Shown piece after piece: positions 22,219 through 32,626 of a stretch of DNA of 64,000 nt. The notes beneath the pieces were generated by a model, which searched no databases, had not been told where the DNA came from, and worked only from the letters and a program-made list of their open reading frames with translations. This stretch comes from Anthonomus grandis grandis (taxonomy: Eukaryota; Arthropoda; Insecta; Coleoptera; Curculionidae). Location: positions 12,586,001 to 12,650,000 of the forward strand of contig NC_065551.1 in the NCBI RefSeq assembly GCF_022605725.1. The letters run 5' to 3'. How positions within the stretch are numbered: the first letter of the stretch is position 1; each line of letters starts with the position of its first letter. A program made the position numbers and the translations under genes.

Positions 22219-23585
22219 CAGGGTGTCATTGAAATGGTGTAAAAAAATTCGGGGGGTGATAGTACTCCTAAAAATTTTAAAAAAAGTTCCTATAACTATA
22301 GGGCGGAAAATGCATATTAAGGGAGTTAGGGGCACTGAAAGGGTAAATTTAAAAAACGGTTTTTTGAAATTGTAGGCTTAAAAAACGAGATAAAATTTCG
22401 AAAAAAAATCCTCTGCCATAAATTTTGACCCAAAATCAAATGGTGATACTGAAACATAATTTGGAAAATCGAAAAGGGTAGTTTTTGCAAGGGTAGGGGG
22501 TTAATTCGTGAATAACTTTTTTTAGGTTATTTTTTTCGCAACGTGGGTTCATTTTTTAAAAACTACATACTTTTTCCTACAAAAAAGGTACTCTTGTTGC
22601 ACATCGCCCAGAACGATGGTTTTCGAGAAAATTGAAGGCAAAAAGTTTGCTCTGATGGGTTGCTAACTGGTTAAACAACATAAACCCATGAAAGTTATGG
22701 GGTTTCAAAAGTAAACACGTAGTTATTAAATAATTAATTGAAAAATCTAAATTTTATGATTTTTAAAACATCTTATTGCTTTAAAAAACGAAATAAACCA
22801 ATTACCAAAATTCCTTATTCCTCTACATATTCTCAAACCTATTAAGTCACAATTTGGAATAATTTACGTGTAAACTTGTCAACTCGCGCACGTTGAGTTT
22901 GAGAATAGGGGATTGGGTCCGCGTATTGAATATTTGGTACTCGCGGTGTAAACTAGGCTAATGAATCAAATAAGTATGCATTTAATAAGGAATTTTGGTA
23001 ATTGGTTTATTTCGTTTTTTTAAAGCAATACGATGTTTTAAAAATCATGAAATTTAGATTTTTCAATTAATTATTTAATAACTACTTGTTTACTTTTGAA
23101 ACCCCATAACTTTCATAAGTTTATGTTGTTTAACCAGTTAGCAGCCCATCAGAGCAAACTTTTTGCCTTCAATTTTCTCGAAAACCATCGTTCTGGGCGA
23201 TGTGTAACAAGAGTACCTTTTTTGTAGGAAAAAGTATGTAGTTTTTAAAAAATGAACCCACGTTGCGAAGAAAATAACCTAAAAAAAGTTATTCACGAAT
23301 TAACCCCCTACCCTTGCAAAAACTACCCTTTCCGATTTTCCAAATTATTTTTCAGTATCACCATTTGATTTTGGGTCAAAATTTATGGCAGAGGATTTTT
23401 TTTCGAAATTTTATCTCGTTTTTTAAGCCTACAATTTCAAAAAACCGTTTTTTAAATTTACCCTTTCAGTGCCCCTAACTCCCTTAATATGCATTTTCCA
23501 CCCTATAGTTATAGGAACTTTTTTTAAAATTTTTAGGAGTACTATCACCCCCCGAATTTTTTTACACCATTTCAATGACACCCTG
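22219..23585. mobile_element. 1.37-kb foldback element, CAGGGTG ends, ~600-bp arms
   Basis: Left cagggtgtcattgaaatggt and right accatttcaatgacaccctg are exact complements, each bordered by TA (22217-22218 and 23586-23587). The arms run about 600 bp with few mismatches and turn around a centre of roughly 150 bp near 22835-22985. There is no coding frame. The TA duplication and CAGGG ends fit a non-autonomous Tc1/mariner-type MITE. The element at 32.6-34.7 kb has the same end type and carries a transposase, though its TIR sequence differs beyond the first bases. Confidence 0.85.
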
Positions 23586-23844
23586 TATACCAATAAAGGC
23601 GAAAAAAGGAAGATTTATTAAATTGTTTTTGAACGTCGATAGGGTACTATAGCAGCGCGGGGAAAGCATTTAGTAAAAATCAAAATAAGTTGTAAACGAC
23701 ATTCGTTAAGAAAAGGGTGAGTTAAAAAAGAACTGAGAGGGGGAGGGATGAATGATAAGTATTTGTCAAGAAGGATATTATTTATTTGTTAGATGTCAGC
23801 AGTAGTGTGTACATAAGAAGTTAAAAAAATAGATTGCTCTCTAA

Positions 23845-24135
23845 GCTTAGTCTGTTCATTAAGACGCACAAAATCTGGTGATCTTATGTCTTCATTAATT
23901 TTGAGGATCTTCAAAAGTCCAACCTTAAGCATTTCTGACAAACATGAAAAACTTCTGTGTCTGCCCTTCGGGACGAATCTATGTCTATCCTCGATGATAT
24001 GGTTAGCGAAAGAAGAAGTATTAGTAGTTATTTATATTATTTTCAATTAGTTTAATATATTGTTTCAGCCTTGTCTCAATTTTCCTTCCGCTTTATTCGA
24101 TGTAGCACACAGCGTCAGTAGGAAAACCTCTGATC
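23845..24135 (-). pseudogene. Possible Penelope-like element, GIY-YIG C-terminal remnant
   Basis: The minus strand reads DAVCYIE..GRKIETRLKQ near 24105, similar to the YIGQTGRK-TRIKEH helix of GIY-YIG endonucleases fused to Penelope reverse transcriptases. After a gap comes NHIIEDRHRF, SEMLKVGLLKILKINEDIRS and LNEQTKL, which resembles the tail of those proteins. The GIY motif itself is not preserved, so the call is tentative. No reverse transcriptase is seen next to it. Confidence 0.4.
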
Positions 24136-24621
24136 TGTGGCTGGTAAAAATTTTATCTTTGGTGTTAACTAGGGGCATAGATAAATTAATAAAACTTATG
24201 AACTTTTAATATTTTGCTTAAAATAGTTTCTTATACAGCCCCAGTCCTATTGGATTTTCAATGAATTGCATGTCATAAATCAATCCTTCCCCAATACATG
24301 CAAGCGAAGAGAACAAAATTAAGTACAAACAGGTTAAGACAGGCCACTTTGCCGCCGTCAAAAGCCAATTTAAATTAGAAATTTCCACTAAACAAACCGA
24401 GATAGGATCTAGTGCTTCCGTTTCCTTCGGGTGCTCGGGCAAAAGTAAAACTCGCGTGACAGGCGCGCCGCTTCGATGACAGTCCGGAAGTTCGGCAAAA
24501 AGCCGCATCGACAACATGTTTTGCCCTTCTCTCCCCCCGACCCCTCTTAATGATGGCGTGACAGTTTATGGATATTAAAGTGTCGCTAATTATCGTTGGT
24601 TTGTATTTAAAATGTACTTAC
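24136..24621. other. FAM20 intron next to the donor site
   Basis: A minus-strand open frame at 24218-24517 is relatively GC-rich, but it has no recognisable motif and lies directly downstream of the FAM20 donor. I treat it as intron. Confidence 0.4.
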
Positions 24622-24865
24622 TTTAGTTTGTGCCAGTCGGCTTGAGGGTAAAAAAGCAGCAAAACTACCCTCTAACTTATCGGGGGATCCGCATATGGCG
24701 TGCGAAGTGTCACAGTAATACGAGCATTTTCCATGGAAGCACATGTTATCAGACGGTGATACGAAGAATGTGTTAAGAAGATCTCCCTCGGCCACTTTGT
24801 AGAGCTCGGTTGTCATGTTTAGGAGTCGGCCGGTGACTGGCATTGCTCGCCGAAAACCGAGTAAC
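24622..24865 (-). CDS. FAM20-family kinase, exon with conserved cysteines
   Basis: This is a 244-bp minus-strand exon from a gttttttccag acceptor to a gtaagtac donor. The peptide includes LLGFRRAMPVTGRLLNMTTE, ELYKVAEGDLLNTFFVSP, NMCFHGKCSYYCDTSHAICG and KLEGSFAAFLPSSRLAQTK. It matches the FAM20 segment that follows the catalytic-Glu helix: RRAMPV, NMT-E, the FFVSP strand, the C-x4-C-x3-C disulphide cluster and LEGSFAAFLP. Its first base completes a codon begun in the previous exon, and it ends in phase 0, joining VWRHPW of the 8655-8848 exon. The exon carrying the Glu helix (EIAAFHLDR-type) was not found. The wording is nearer FAM20C-like than FAM20B-like sequences as I remember them. Confidence 0.96.
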
Positions 24866-25056
24866 CTGGAAAAAACAGTCAATTATAATAATTGGTTATA
24901 ACGTTAGTTTTCGAGTGTACCATTCTTCTTTTTATTTCATTAAGTAACAACTAATGAATGTTTGCTATATCGCTGATAATATCTTTTATCGCTTGTTTTT
25001 TGCGATGTATATCACCAACTACATTATTTGCATTAACTCTTTTCTGATTTGCTCTT

Positions 25057-25290
25057 TTCAGCTCAATATTACCCTCGATCATCAGGGCTACCAGACCACA
25101 TTATTCTGGAGTGCCCAGCACTCACGCACACCACGATTAGAATACTTGGATAACACTTACAGGGTACCGAGCGCCTTTAAGTCCGTCAACCAGAGTGCCT
25201 TATCGGTTTTTCCAAGGCTATTGGCCCCTGGTAACTCTTGGTTGGGCACGACGGCGACGGGTCCATTAGTAGACCTATGTGTATAACAAC
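25057..25290 (+). pseudogene. LINE 3'-terminal fragment
   Basis: The plus strand reads SGLPDHIILECPALTH, then after a frameshift near 25125 RLEYLDNTYRVPSAFKSVNQ and SALSVFPRLLAP. The H-x4-C pattern of DHIILECPAL is the zinc knuckle after the RNase H domain of Jockey/I-type LINEs. The piece is 5'-truncated. Confidence 0.6.
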
Positions 25291-26099
25291 AAATAACGTG
25301 TATGTATAACTACAAATAACCCTTGATCATCTACTACAAGTAAAAGATATTTTTACCCTAACTGGAATTTGGATTGAGCCTTTTTTGTTGACTTGCTCAT
25401 TAGTTACACCACTCAGGGTATCTTAAGGATTCTGCGGTACACCCACATATATCTTCAATGTCCAACATGTCATTCCATAAAGAAGCATTGAATAAACATA
25501 ACATTTTACGGCCGCAAGTCAAGGTCAGAGTGTGCATCCTAAACTTTAGGAATGGTTGCTGGGCTTATTTAGCACAAGATTTTACTTCTATGTTATTCTA
25601 TTATTTTATTAATTCACTTACTAGGTTCTCGTTTTCATACATACATTTCTGCATTCTACTATTATGTAAGCTACAACTGCAATCTACTATTAAAAATTAT
25701 GCTCTTGTTTTCAAATGCATTCAGATTCCTAAACATAATCACGATTTTTGTTTGGTATTAATATTTAGATTCAATTATTTTATTATTCTCCTACCACATT
25801 GACCAATTTTTGTAGGTCCTGTATATTGTCGGCAATCAAGACGAATTGCCGGATTATGCATCAGCGATATATCCGTTATCCGCAATTAATATAACGGCTC
25901 GTATTGTTAATTTAGACTCCAACAACCTTTATGCCGATCTCCACTTTTTCCAAAGCTTCTTAAAAAATTGCTCAATGGCTACTGAATATAAATTAAAATA
26001 GAAATAGAAAAATTAAATAAAAATATCATGTAAGATATGACCAATCACATAATATGAATTGGTTTAACAATGAGCTTAGAGTAATGGGCTTCTTAGCAT
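25291..26099. other. AT-rich sequence, nothing recognised
   Basis: A 114-codon plus-strand frame at 25458-25802 is composed of hydrophobic AT-rich codons without a motif. I do not support it as a gene. Confidence 0.4.
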
Positions 26100-26890
26100 C
26101 TTCCTTCAGAGCTTCAAACAGTGCAGGGAAGCTCACATAATAGAAGCATATAAAGATGATGAAAACAAAAATAAACTTGCTGTACACTACGTAAAAAAAA
26201 GAGCGAATGACAACATCATTTTTAACTCAAGCAATCCAACTAAAGCAATGTGGAAAATAATAGGTAGACATCATAGAGTAAAAAAGGAAACATAGTGCCC
26301 AATATTTTTTATTTAAAACTCTAAATTAATTTACTCTCTAAAAAACTAATAAAACTAATAAACTTACTCTTAAAAAATCATTAGTTTGTCTAATTTTTAA
26401 AAAGAGATGTGTGGGATTGCCTGCAAAAAACAGATCAATTTCATTGCTGTCTGTTGTTTTTTAGATAGTTGAAACGTCCATGGCCCTACTAATGGGAGGA
26501 TATCTTGAACAAAATTATTTATTATCAAATAATCAGTTTGGCTTAAGAAAGGGCAGAACTACAACTTTGGGTATCTTGTTTCCGAGGTAATGAAGACTTT
26601 CTAGGGCGGTCAATATTGTTGTGTTCTATTATGCGATTTAAGTAAGGCATTCCATTATGTGAATCATGAGATCCCATTAAAGAAATTAAAAAAGTATGGA
26701 TTTTCTGGGAAGGCAATTGCATTGCTAAAGTCATATTTGGAAAACATAGAGAGTCCAGACTGTCAGGGTTGGTGAGCTGTTTTTAGTTAGAGAGTGATAC
26801 ATATTGGGTTTCCTCAAGGTTCTGTATTGACTGAGGCCTATGACTTTTTTGATCTATATTAAAGAGCTTCCTTATAATAGCTAATGTCCT
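26100..26890 (+). pseudogene. Jockey-like LINE reverse transcriptase remnant
   Basis: Plus-strand pieces in shifting frames read YKDDENKNKLAVHYVKKRAN and NPTKAMWKIIGRHHR (endonuclease to RT linker). YLEQNYLLSNNQFGLRKGRT and VLLCDLSKAFHYVNHEIPL follow (QFGFRKGR and DLSKAFD boxes), then LKKYGFSGKAIALLKSYLEN and a decayed PQGSVL. No catalytic FADD box is preserved. It is heavily decayed. Confidence 0.65.
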
Positions 26891-27699
26891 TGAAGGTTTT
26901 ATCCGAGAATAGAAGAGAGCAGGGATATGGTTTGCCGCAAACAACGTCCTCAACAACGAGAAATCTATAAGGACGGTTTTCTCACTCTAAAACTTATGAT
27001 GCAGTAAATGAAAATTGAACTAGATTCAACGGAGTTCATTTGGAACTAAAACTTCTCTAGAGACAACATATTAAAATACTGTGTATAAAAGCAAAAATAA
27101 TTTTCTTCTTAGTACTCTAAGAACTGCTTACTCTGCTTATTTTTAAACAATTATTAAATATTATTTTTAAAATAATTTTCACCTCTAATATTCCACTCTC
27201 ATATGGGATTCTCATATGTCCATCAGTACGATACAGATACAGAGATAATCTACTTTAGGTAGAGGTTCTATAAAATAACACATTTAATAGTGCTGAAGGT
27301 TAAAGCTTAAGTTTTAGATTTTAAATATTAATTTTAACCTGACATTTTCAAGATTAACGTGTTTTTACAAATGTACTTTCATCGATTATTTTAATTTATT
27401 TGAATATACATATTTTATTTTACCATAAATTTAAAATGGTTAATACAAATAATATACCTTATAATAATAACTTCACCATGTAGTATATTATTTAAATAAT
27501 TAGTCTGATAATTTTAGTATTTTATTTATATATTTTAGATTGCAGTTTTAGCTCTTTAAAATAGCTCTACAACTTTTGCATATGCAATGCATTTAAAAGT
27601 CTTACAGGAAAAACATAGTGAGGTGACGCTCTATGTTGTTATAAGTATATTACATCTTAATTTCCCATTTCCAATAGTATTAATCCAGTAGTTTTTGAT
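26891..27699. other. AT-rich sequence, nothing recognised
   Basis: No frame, repeat or exon is supported here. Confidence 0.4.
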
Positions 27700-27714
27700 T
27701 TTCTATTTATTTAG

Positions 27715-28097
27715 CTGCAAGAGAATAAATGGTGTTGAATATTTCTAAGAATATTTCGCCGCTAAGTTTACGATTATTACATAAAGGCCGAATACTAATT
27801 TCACCCAATATTCCGACCCGTACATTTATTTTTTCTGGGTAATATATGTGTCCTTTCCTAAAAACATGTAGATTGTCATCACACCATTACTTATAGTTAT
27901 GTTGTCAATAAACATTTTAAAAAAAGTACCTACATTCGTCGGTAAAACAAATATTTTTAAGCAAACGCCGCATCAAGTGCACCTTAAATTTTTCCAGGAT
28001 TTTCCTCAATTAATACAGCAGCAGTGCGAAAGTTGCAGCGATTTGCAAACTCGTAAATAAATACTATTTGAATTCTTTCAGGTAAACGGTACACCAC
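27715..28097 (-). pseudogene. Mariner-like transposase, internally deleted
   Basis: From 28097 on the minus strand the sequence reads VVYRLPERIQIVFIYEFAN and FRTAAVLIEENPGK, the N-terminus of the same family as the 37.4-kb copy (which begins MVYTLAERIEIIFLYG). It then jumps by deletion to LKNICFTDECRYFF (first catalytic Asp region), HNYK, VFRKGHIYYPEKINV and LSGEIFLEIFNTIYSL. The second and third Asp regions are absent. Stops and frameshifts are frequent. Confidence 0.7.
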
Positions 28098-28279
28098 GTT
28101 TCCTATCGGTTTAATAAAAACATAAAACGTTAAGCTTTATTTGAAGTTATGTTCAATAAACCGTTTATAATATCTTTGAAATACAATTTAGCAAACTGAA
28201 ATAGGTAATGTTTATTTAAGAAAACTAAAATCTGACTCAGTTTATTTAAAGCATTAAGAGTAAAAAATATTCTTTGTAC

Positions 28280-28431
28280 CTAGAAAGGAATGCAATTTGA
28301 GCTTCTACATATGCATGAGCATATCTTAGAGCCGATTCCGGTGGCACCCTGGGTAAATATTCGCGATGTGATTGTGTGCCGAACGAGTCAATTCCATCGT
28401 AATTGAGAGAGAAGAAGAAGAAATATCTAAG
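28280..28431 (-). CDS. Possible exon, perhaps of the FAM20 gene
   Basis: A minus-strand open stretch reads LNYDGIDSFGTQSHREYLP, RVPPESALRYAHAYVEAQ and IAFLSR. It stands out from its AT-rich surroundings by normal codon composition. It ends at AG before gtacaaag, a plausible donor, leaving two bases of a codon. That is the phase needed by the 24622-24865 exon (AG plus G gives Arg). A pyrimidine-rich stretch lies at its upstream end, but I cannot fix an acceptor. The peptide does not clearly resemble the FAM20 Glu-helix segment, so it could be a more N-terminal exon or another gene. Confidence 0.35.
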
Positions 28432-28446
28432 AATAGCATTCAGCAA

Positions 28447-29412
28447 TAAAAATGTTTCTTTTATTTAATTAAAATTGAATTTTTTCGATCCTGTATCAAA
28501 TTAAAAATAAATATATGCCCAAATGAATGGTACTCAAAAATAACTTTTTTGAGGTATCACAAAAGAGGTGGTGCTATTTAAAATTTAAAAGTTGGAATGC
28601 TTGCACCAAATTTAGTTTTTCGCTTTTGAAAAAAATCGCATTGAAAATTTTATTTAGATTTAATTTTAAATTTCTAATTTATATTTAATTTAGAAAAAGA
28701 AAATAATAGTATTAATAATAATCTGTTTATGATTTATATTTAAGTAATAACTACAATCAGGCAACAAACGGCCTTTTTATCAAATTTCTAGGAATCTTCT
28801 ACAAATGAGGACTCCCTGGATTCTGCTCCCAATATTAATATATAAATTTAATAGTAAATACAGTAAAAAAAAAGGCTGATATAGGAGACTTTACACTGAT
28901 ATAGGAGAGTTATACTTGATTTAATAAAGAAAAAATTTGTATTATTTTTAAAAAGATTTTTTAGGAACCACAGGTTTATTTATTTCAAATTTGTTAATTA
29001 TATATGCTATGGAGTATTAAAACGACTCTTTAAAGTATGCTCTGTATGTTGAGCAATTGTTTTGAAAGAAATTTTTACGCCTTATGTTAATGTTATGCAC
29101 ATCTCTTCGGTAGCTAACTTTTTTTTTAAACAAATTTGGAGACTACTATTTAAGGATTTTGTAAAAGCAACAAAGAGGAAACAATATTCTATTGTGCATA
29201 TTAAGCCAGATAGCTTATTTTAACTTATGGGAAATATGGTCATGTCTTAATATGTCACAACCGTATGGGCAAGGCCCGTAGATGGTGTCGCAAAAATTAA
29301 GCGACAAAAGTAGTAAGGAACGGCATTTTTTTTTATAACTAGATTTATGAAATACATTTGTTAGAAAATTGTTTAAGTGTAGCATGTTCCTTAAACCTAA
29401 GCTTAAAATATA
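28447..29412. other. AT-rich sequence, nothing recognised
   Basis: No coding frame or repeat structure is supported. Confidence 0.4.
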
Positions 29413-29918
29413 CAGGGTATACCAACAAGGTGTACGGCTAAGATAGCGCCTTAACTATACGAGGTAGAGCAAAAAGTTCTACAGCAAAGTTGTAGGGTTG
29501 ACAAAAACCTATGAACTAACATTTTTTTTATGTATACTGGGTGTGTCACAAAAAAGTTACTATAAAATATGATTTTCTTTAAATGATTTATTTTAATATA
29601 TTTTTTAAACGAACCCTCTAAAAGGCAAAAAATAACATAAAAAAATTAATTACATTGCAACACCGCACGGAAATTTTAAAAACGTTATACCAAAGTAAAG
29701 TACTCTTTTTGGCTCACATTTTAGTACCATAATATACAGGGCGTACCATTAAAAAAAATCATATCTTATAGTAACTTTTTTGTGACACACCCAGTATACA
29801 TAAAAATATTTTTAGTTCGTAGGTTTTTGTCAACCCTACAACTTTGCTGTAGAACTTTTTGCTCTACCTCGTATAGTTAAGGCGCTATCTTAGCCGTACA
29901 CCTTGTTGGCACACCCTG
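29413..29918. mobile_element. 506-bp foldback MITE with CAGGG ends
   Basis: Left cagggtataccaacaaggtg and right caccttgttggcacaccctg are complementary and bordered by TA. The arms continue for about 180 bp, through agatagcgccttaactatac and a tactgggtgtgtcacaaaaa block on the left with matching complements on the right. The centre is AT-rich and non-coding. Confidence 0.85.
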
Positions 29919-30885
29919 TATAATAAGTCGATTATTTGTAAAATTTTGAAAAAATATGTACTCATTATTTATATGTTGATTTAAATTATTTAAAAGGTTA
30001 TTAAAAGGAATATTATTTTTAAAAAACAGGTATTGCTGTTGGATTAGCAGGATTTATTTTTAAAAGAAGTGTTTGGGTTCTTACATATAATCTTTTCAAA
30101 TCCACATTAATATATTTATCGGCCTCAATTGCATTGAAGTCTTTAAAGGAAAAATAAAATTGAATGTCATCCGCATAATAATGGTATTTATAGTGTAATT
30201 TTTTTTTGTCAATTATAAGGTGTAAATAGCAGGCTTTCAAAAAGCTTCGATTTAGATACCTTTTCTCTGCGGTTTGATAAGCAAGATGTGACGAATGCCA
30301 ACGCAGAATCAACAAATCCCATAAAATGTAACAGCGCTAATCAAAAATATTATGGTTAACCTTGACAAGTGTCATTTGTCAAATGCAAGGATTAATACAC
30401 TGATTATCATCAAAGGCTCTAAATATATAATCTGTAACTTAAGACAATGCACTCGCACCACCATAACCTTGTCGGAAACCGAACTAATATTCAGGGATTC
30501 AGGATCTACTTCTCTATATTTTTTTTTTCTAAATAAAACTATAGATCGAATTTGATTAAATTTCCTGGGGGTTTTTGTTTTTGACAGTGGAATTACATTT
30601 GCAACAATTTATCAGTTCCAAATGCTTTACTCTTTATAGTTGTTAAATATCAATTTTTATGTCTTGTGTTACGAGCTTAAATTCAAGTTCATTTAATGTA
30701 ACTTAATGTTATTGAATATATATTATAAATTGATAATCAGAATTGATGTTTTTTCTATTTATATCTGTAAAAAATTTTGAACATAAATTTTTTCCATAAA
30801 GTTTTTTCGACACGTCCTTATTACTGCAATTTCCAAATTTATAGTCCTATGGTTGGAAGCTTTAGTGTGACACTCAAATTACAAA
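29919..30885. other. AT-rich sequence, nothing recognised
   Basis: A 98-codon minus-strand frame at 30019-30315 has a faint HYYADDIQFYFSF string resembling the catalytic box of a LINE reverse transcriptase, with weak context (LKINPANPT after it). It may be a short Jockey-like remnant. The rest shows nothing. Confidence 0.35.
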
Positions 30886-31097
30886 ACAGTTTTACCACTA
30901 ACCAAAACTCTTAATTTTTATTCTCGACACGTAACGTGTCGTTACTTCAAGATGTTAACGATGTTAGCATCTTTGGAAGATTGAATAGATAATTAAACTA
31001 AACAGTTTTAGTCTTCTCCCGAAGATGCTAATATCGTTAGCGAAACACGTGTCGAAAAAATAACAACTTTTGATTAGTGGTAAAACTTTTTTTTCTG
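30886..31097. repeat. ~210-bp imperfect palindrome with hammerhead-like tails
   Basis: The outer arms agttttaccactaaccaaaa and ttttgattagtggtaaaact are complementary. The inner arms share cgacacgt, taacgat and ttagcatctt in inverted order. The right arm at 31021-31054 has stem-loop gctaatatcgttagc followed by gaaacacgtgtcg, which resembles the stem II, GAAA and stem III part of a hammerhead ribozyme, but CTGATGA is replaced. It may be two copies of a retroelement end joined tail to tail. Confidence 0.5.
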
Positions 31098-31519
31098 TCC
31101 GAATAGCAAGTTGAAAAATTCGTGTACTGTTTATAAGTATTCCAGTCATTTTTTGGTCACGGATGTTCCTCATCTTATCTAAGGCTTTATCACAACCTTA
31201 TCATTTGGCTAATGTTAGGGGTTATCCGGGGTTTGATTTCTATATCTGTCATGTTGTTGTACATTAGATGTCAAGGAATTTATGCCATATTTGACTTAAA
31301 TCGCAAGTAGTTAACCCCTTGTAAATTCCTATATAAGTAAAGTTAAAAGTTTCCGGTTTAGAGTTTTTAAATTTTTTTAAATTTTAAGATTTTAAAAATA
31401 ACATCAGTGATTTTATACGTTTAACGGTTATTTTAAATTCAAATCTAAAATATTTATATTAAAATTCTTAAATAATAGAATTGACTTATACATTTCATAG
31501 AATTGGAGAAAGATAGAAG

Positions 31520-31890
31520 GATGTAGACAGGCCAAGGAAACGATACCAGACCATGACGGCTCTAAAGCAAAGCGATTGCCAACAAAGACCCGACAGAATA
31601 TCAAAGACTTAATGGAAATCCTGACTGAGCACAACAGTCAAATCAGGCATCTACACCTTCTTGGTATAAGATAAAGTCCACTCTGTCCGAATTGCGGTAC
31701 AGGGGAGGATACTTCATTGTACATACTAGGTATCTGTGATAGGTGGACTTGCCTGAGAAGGAAAACTTTCGGTGCAACTACACTTCAACGGGAAGATCTT
31801 AAAGATCTGGACTGGGACAACGTGCAAGCCTTTATTAAAAGGACGGGCCGACTCAGTGAAGACCGCGCATTGGAAGTGGAGGCGTAGGAG
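31520..31890 (+). pseudogene. LINE 3'-end fragment with RNase H / zinc-knuckle region
   Basis: The plus strand reads RQNIKDLMEILTEHNSQIRH, HLLGI, SPLCPNCGTGEDTSLYILGI, RWTCLRRKTFG, then DLKDLDWDNVQAFIKRTGRL. This is the C-x2-C knuckle and tail after RNase H in I/Jockey-type LINEs. One stop interrupts it near 31672. It is only a 3' remnant. Confidence 0.65.
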
Positions 31891-32624
31891 TGGGTAATTT
31901 TGGGGTTGGCAAAAAGGGACTTTTTAGGACTACTTGCCGAGCTGTAGCTTCCCCACCCTTATTACTACTATTACTACATTTCACAGAAGTCGGCAATTAA
32001 CACCCCCTTTGTTTTACTTAAAAAGTAAATAAGTTGTGTGGACAGAGAGATTTTTTTTTAACGTAGACCAAGTTATACAATTATACATATTTACAAAAAC
32101 AGCATATATTTGTAAAACACAGCATTTCTTTTACTAATATATAGGATATTTTCACACCTCTATGGAAACATGCATTACATTTTTTGAAGTTTATTATTAT
32201 TTTTAAAATACGAGCATTTTCATCAGAAACATTTTGTAGTAAAACTATTGCAGTGACTAAGTTATCTCAAATTAAATTATAGCAGAGTTGAGTGATTTTC
32301 TGCTGATTAAAATTAGAAAAACAAATACATTTTTTTCATCAGGTAGAGCGAAATTATTGTCCATAAAAACCTACCATTTATTTCGCTTTACAGGTTTAAG
32401 TAACGTTAGCAACAAATAAAAAAAAAACGAACGAAATTAAAAAAAAAGATATCGAAATATTTTTTGATTTTCTCCGTAAACGTTTCGAAATTTTAAAATA
32501 CCTAAGCTTCATTTGAATAAATATCAAATTACGCAATTTATTTATTTTAGTTTTTCAGATACTAATATATGATACTATAGTATTATGATGTTACAATTTT
32601 GTAAAATAAATTAACATTGTTATA
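31891..32624. other. AT-rich sequence, nothing recognised
   Basis: This is probably the LINE 3' untranslated part followed by unassigned AT-rich DNA. Confidence 0.4.
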
Positions 32625-32626
32625 TA

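Noticed and set aside
24218..24517. 99-codon minus-strand frame of higher GC
   Set aside because: It follows a consensus FAM20 donor site and shows no recognisable motif; intron is simpler.
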